Source of the DNA: Halisarca cf. caerulea
Lineage: Eukaryota > Porifera > Demospongiae > Chondrillida > Halisarcidae
Reading direction: 5' to 3'
Assembly (NCBI GenBank): GCA_963170055.1
Contig: CAUJGJ010000125.1
Span: 1,843,501 to 1,907,500 of the forward strand
DNA length: 64,000 bases
Shown here: piece after piece, positions 63,312 through 64,000 of the stretch
How positions within the stretch are numbered: the stretch's first letter is position 1
How the letters are laid out: each line of letters begins with the position of its first letter
Program-made: the position numbers and the translations under genes
Notes under the pieces: model-generated
Databases searched by the model: none
Told to the model about the DNA's origin: nothing
The model's input: only the letters and a program-made list of their open reading frames with translations

Positions 63312-64000
63312 CAGATGAATCCTTCCAAATACCAACACACATGCCTCATTCAGACCAATACACTCCTCCCCCAACTCAACTGACCAATCTGCAATTTGTA
63401 CATCAGTAACCTTAGTGATGATATCAGTAGCAAAAAGTAGATCACAGTTATGACTTTAAAGCCCTCAATAATATGCATGATACTTCACATAATAGTATTA
63501 TGTCGACTGATACATGCTCAAGGTAAAGGATATGATAGATAACATCATCAGCTTCCTTCCTGGCCATAGTATTCTATAGGCTTCTATTAGCATATTACAC
63601 GTAGGTCACACACAATACTTCACAATGAATAGAAGGAATGTTAAGAAGTCCCTTCACTACTAATTTAGAAGTAGGAATAACTCTTCACCCACACACCAAG
63701 TAAAGACATTCACAAGAATCCCTTGCCTTCTATGCATGCTGTGTCAGGTTTACAGACAACACATGGGGTATGCAGCCATTTGAAAGCACTGAAAACATGA
63801 CGAGGTACACAAAAACAGGAGATCACACACAAGCGTGTGAACTACCACTGTAACTAGGAATAAAGTTCAACCTGGTTGTTAAAAAGGAATGCCAGACACT
63901 CATTGTGCGTCACTAGTTACACAAAGGGCATACAAACAGGGAAGAAGCATGATTTAATTCCCCTCTCATTCCTTTGTTCACCAAGTTCGTTGCATACTGA
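62855..64000. other. Window end, probably intronic; exons not resolved
   Basis: Presumed 5' part of the 58968 gene. A short frame on the minus strand near 63395-63295 (WSVELGEECIGL) follows TTGCAG and may be an exon. A CA microsatellite lies at 63277-63313. Nothing else supportable. Confidence 0.35.

Overview
This window is eukaryotic nuclear DNA, most likely from a marine invertebrate. I infer a sponge or another early-branching animal but cannot prove it. The evidence is GT-AG introns in conserved housekeeping genes, very frequent (CA/TG)n microsatellites, many small foldback transposons, Penelope-type and R2-like non-LTR retroelements, and a membrane-anchored animal-type laccase. There is nothing bacterial: no operons, no Shine-Dalgarno sites, no CRISPR array.

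Layout. 1-8230 (minus): nine 5' exons of SELENOO (SelO protein adenylyltransferase), with the 3' end outside the window; its introns hold a 26-bp and a 28-bp minisatellite, a tRNA-derived SINE and several miniature inverted-repeat elements. 8231-22480: a transposon-rich stretch holding one intact glycosyltransferase gene (9801-11123), two decayed copies of an R2-like retroelement, a Penelope GIY-YIG fragment, hammerhead-ribozyme-like cores, a 660-bp inverted-repeat element and a second SINE copy. 22485-24496 (plus): a four-exon single-pass membrane protein of unknown family. 26109-27446 (minus): a second glycosyltransferase, paralogous to the first. 28883-47333 (minus): the complete MTR4/MTREX exosome helicase gene, which I could resolve into about 26 exons with consistent phases, giving about 1,032 aa. 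Nested in its introns are a full-length retroelement ORF (30133-33318, with a 378-bp tandem duplication of its 5' end) and a tRNA-Ser(GCT) gene. 48207-49658 (plus): ORC2, head-to-head with MTR4. 50242-51252 and 53684-54493 (minus): two paralogous two-exon genes, probably beta-trefoil proteins. 56230-58659 (plus): a multicopper oxidase with all four copper motifs and a C-terminal membrane anchor. 58968 to about 62854 (minus): the last five exons of an unrecognised, probably helical-repeat protein whose 5' end is not resolved.

The genes do not form a pathway. The divergent MTR4/ORC2 pair may share a promoter region. The laccase and the 58968 gene converge. The two glycosyltransferases and the two beta-trefoil genes are local duplications.

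The most interesting points are: a tRNA-Ser gene inside a 158-nt MTR4 intron whose Pol III terminator T-run is also the intron's polypyrimidine tract; a minisatellite that starts at a SELENOO splice donor; an R2-like retroelement with an unusual cysteine-rich N-terminus and a nearly identical 5' tandem duplication; opposed hammerhead-like cores; and several foldback families sharing TACAGTG or TACCGTA ends. Splice sites were assigned by eye from reading frame, GT/AG and protein homology recalled from family knowledge; no alignment or database search was run.
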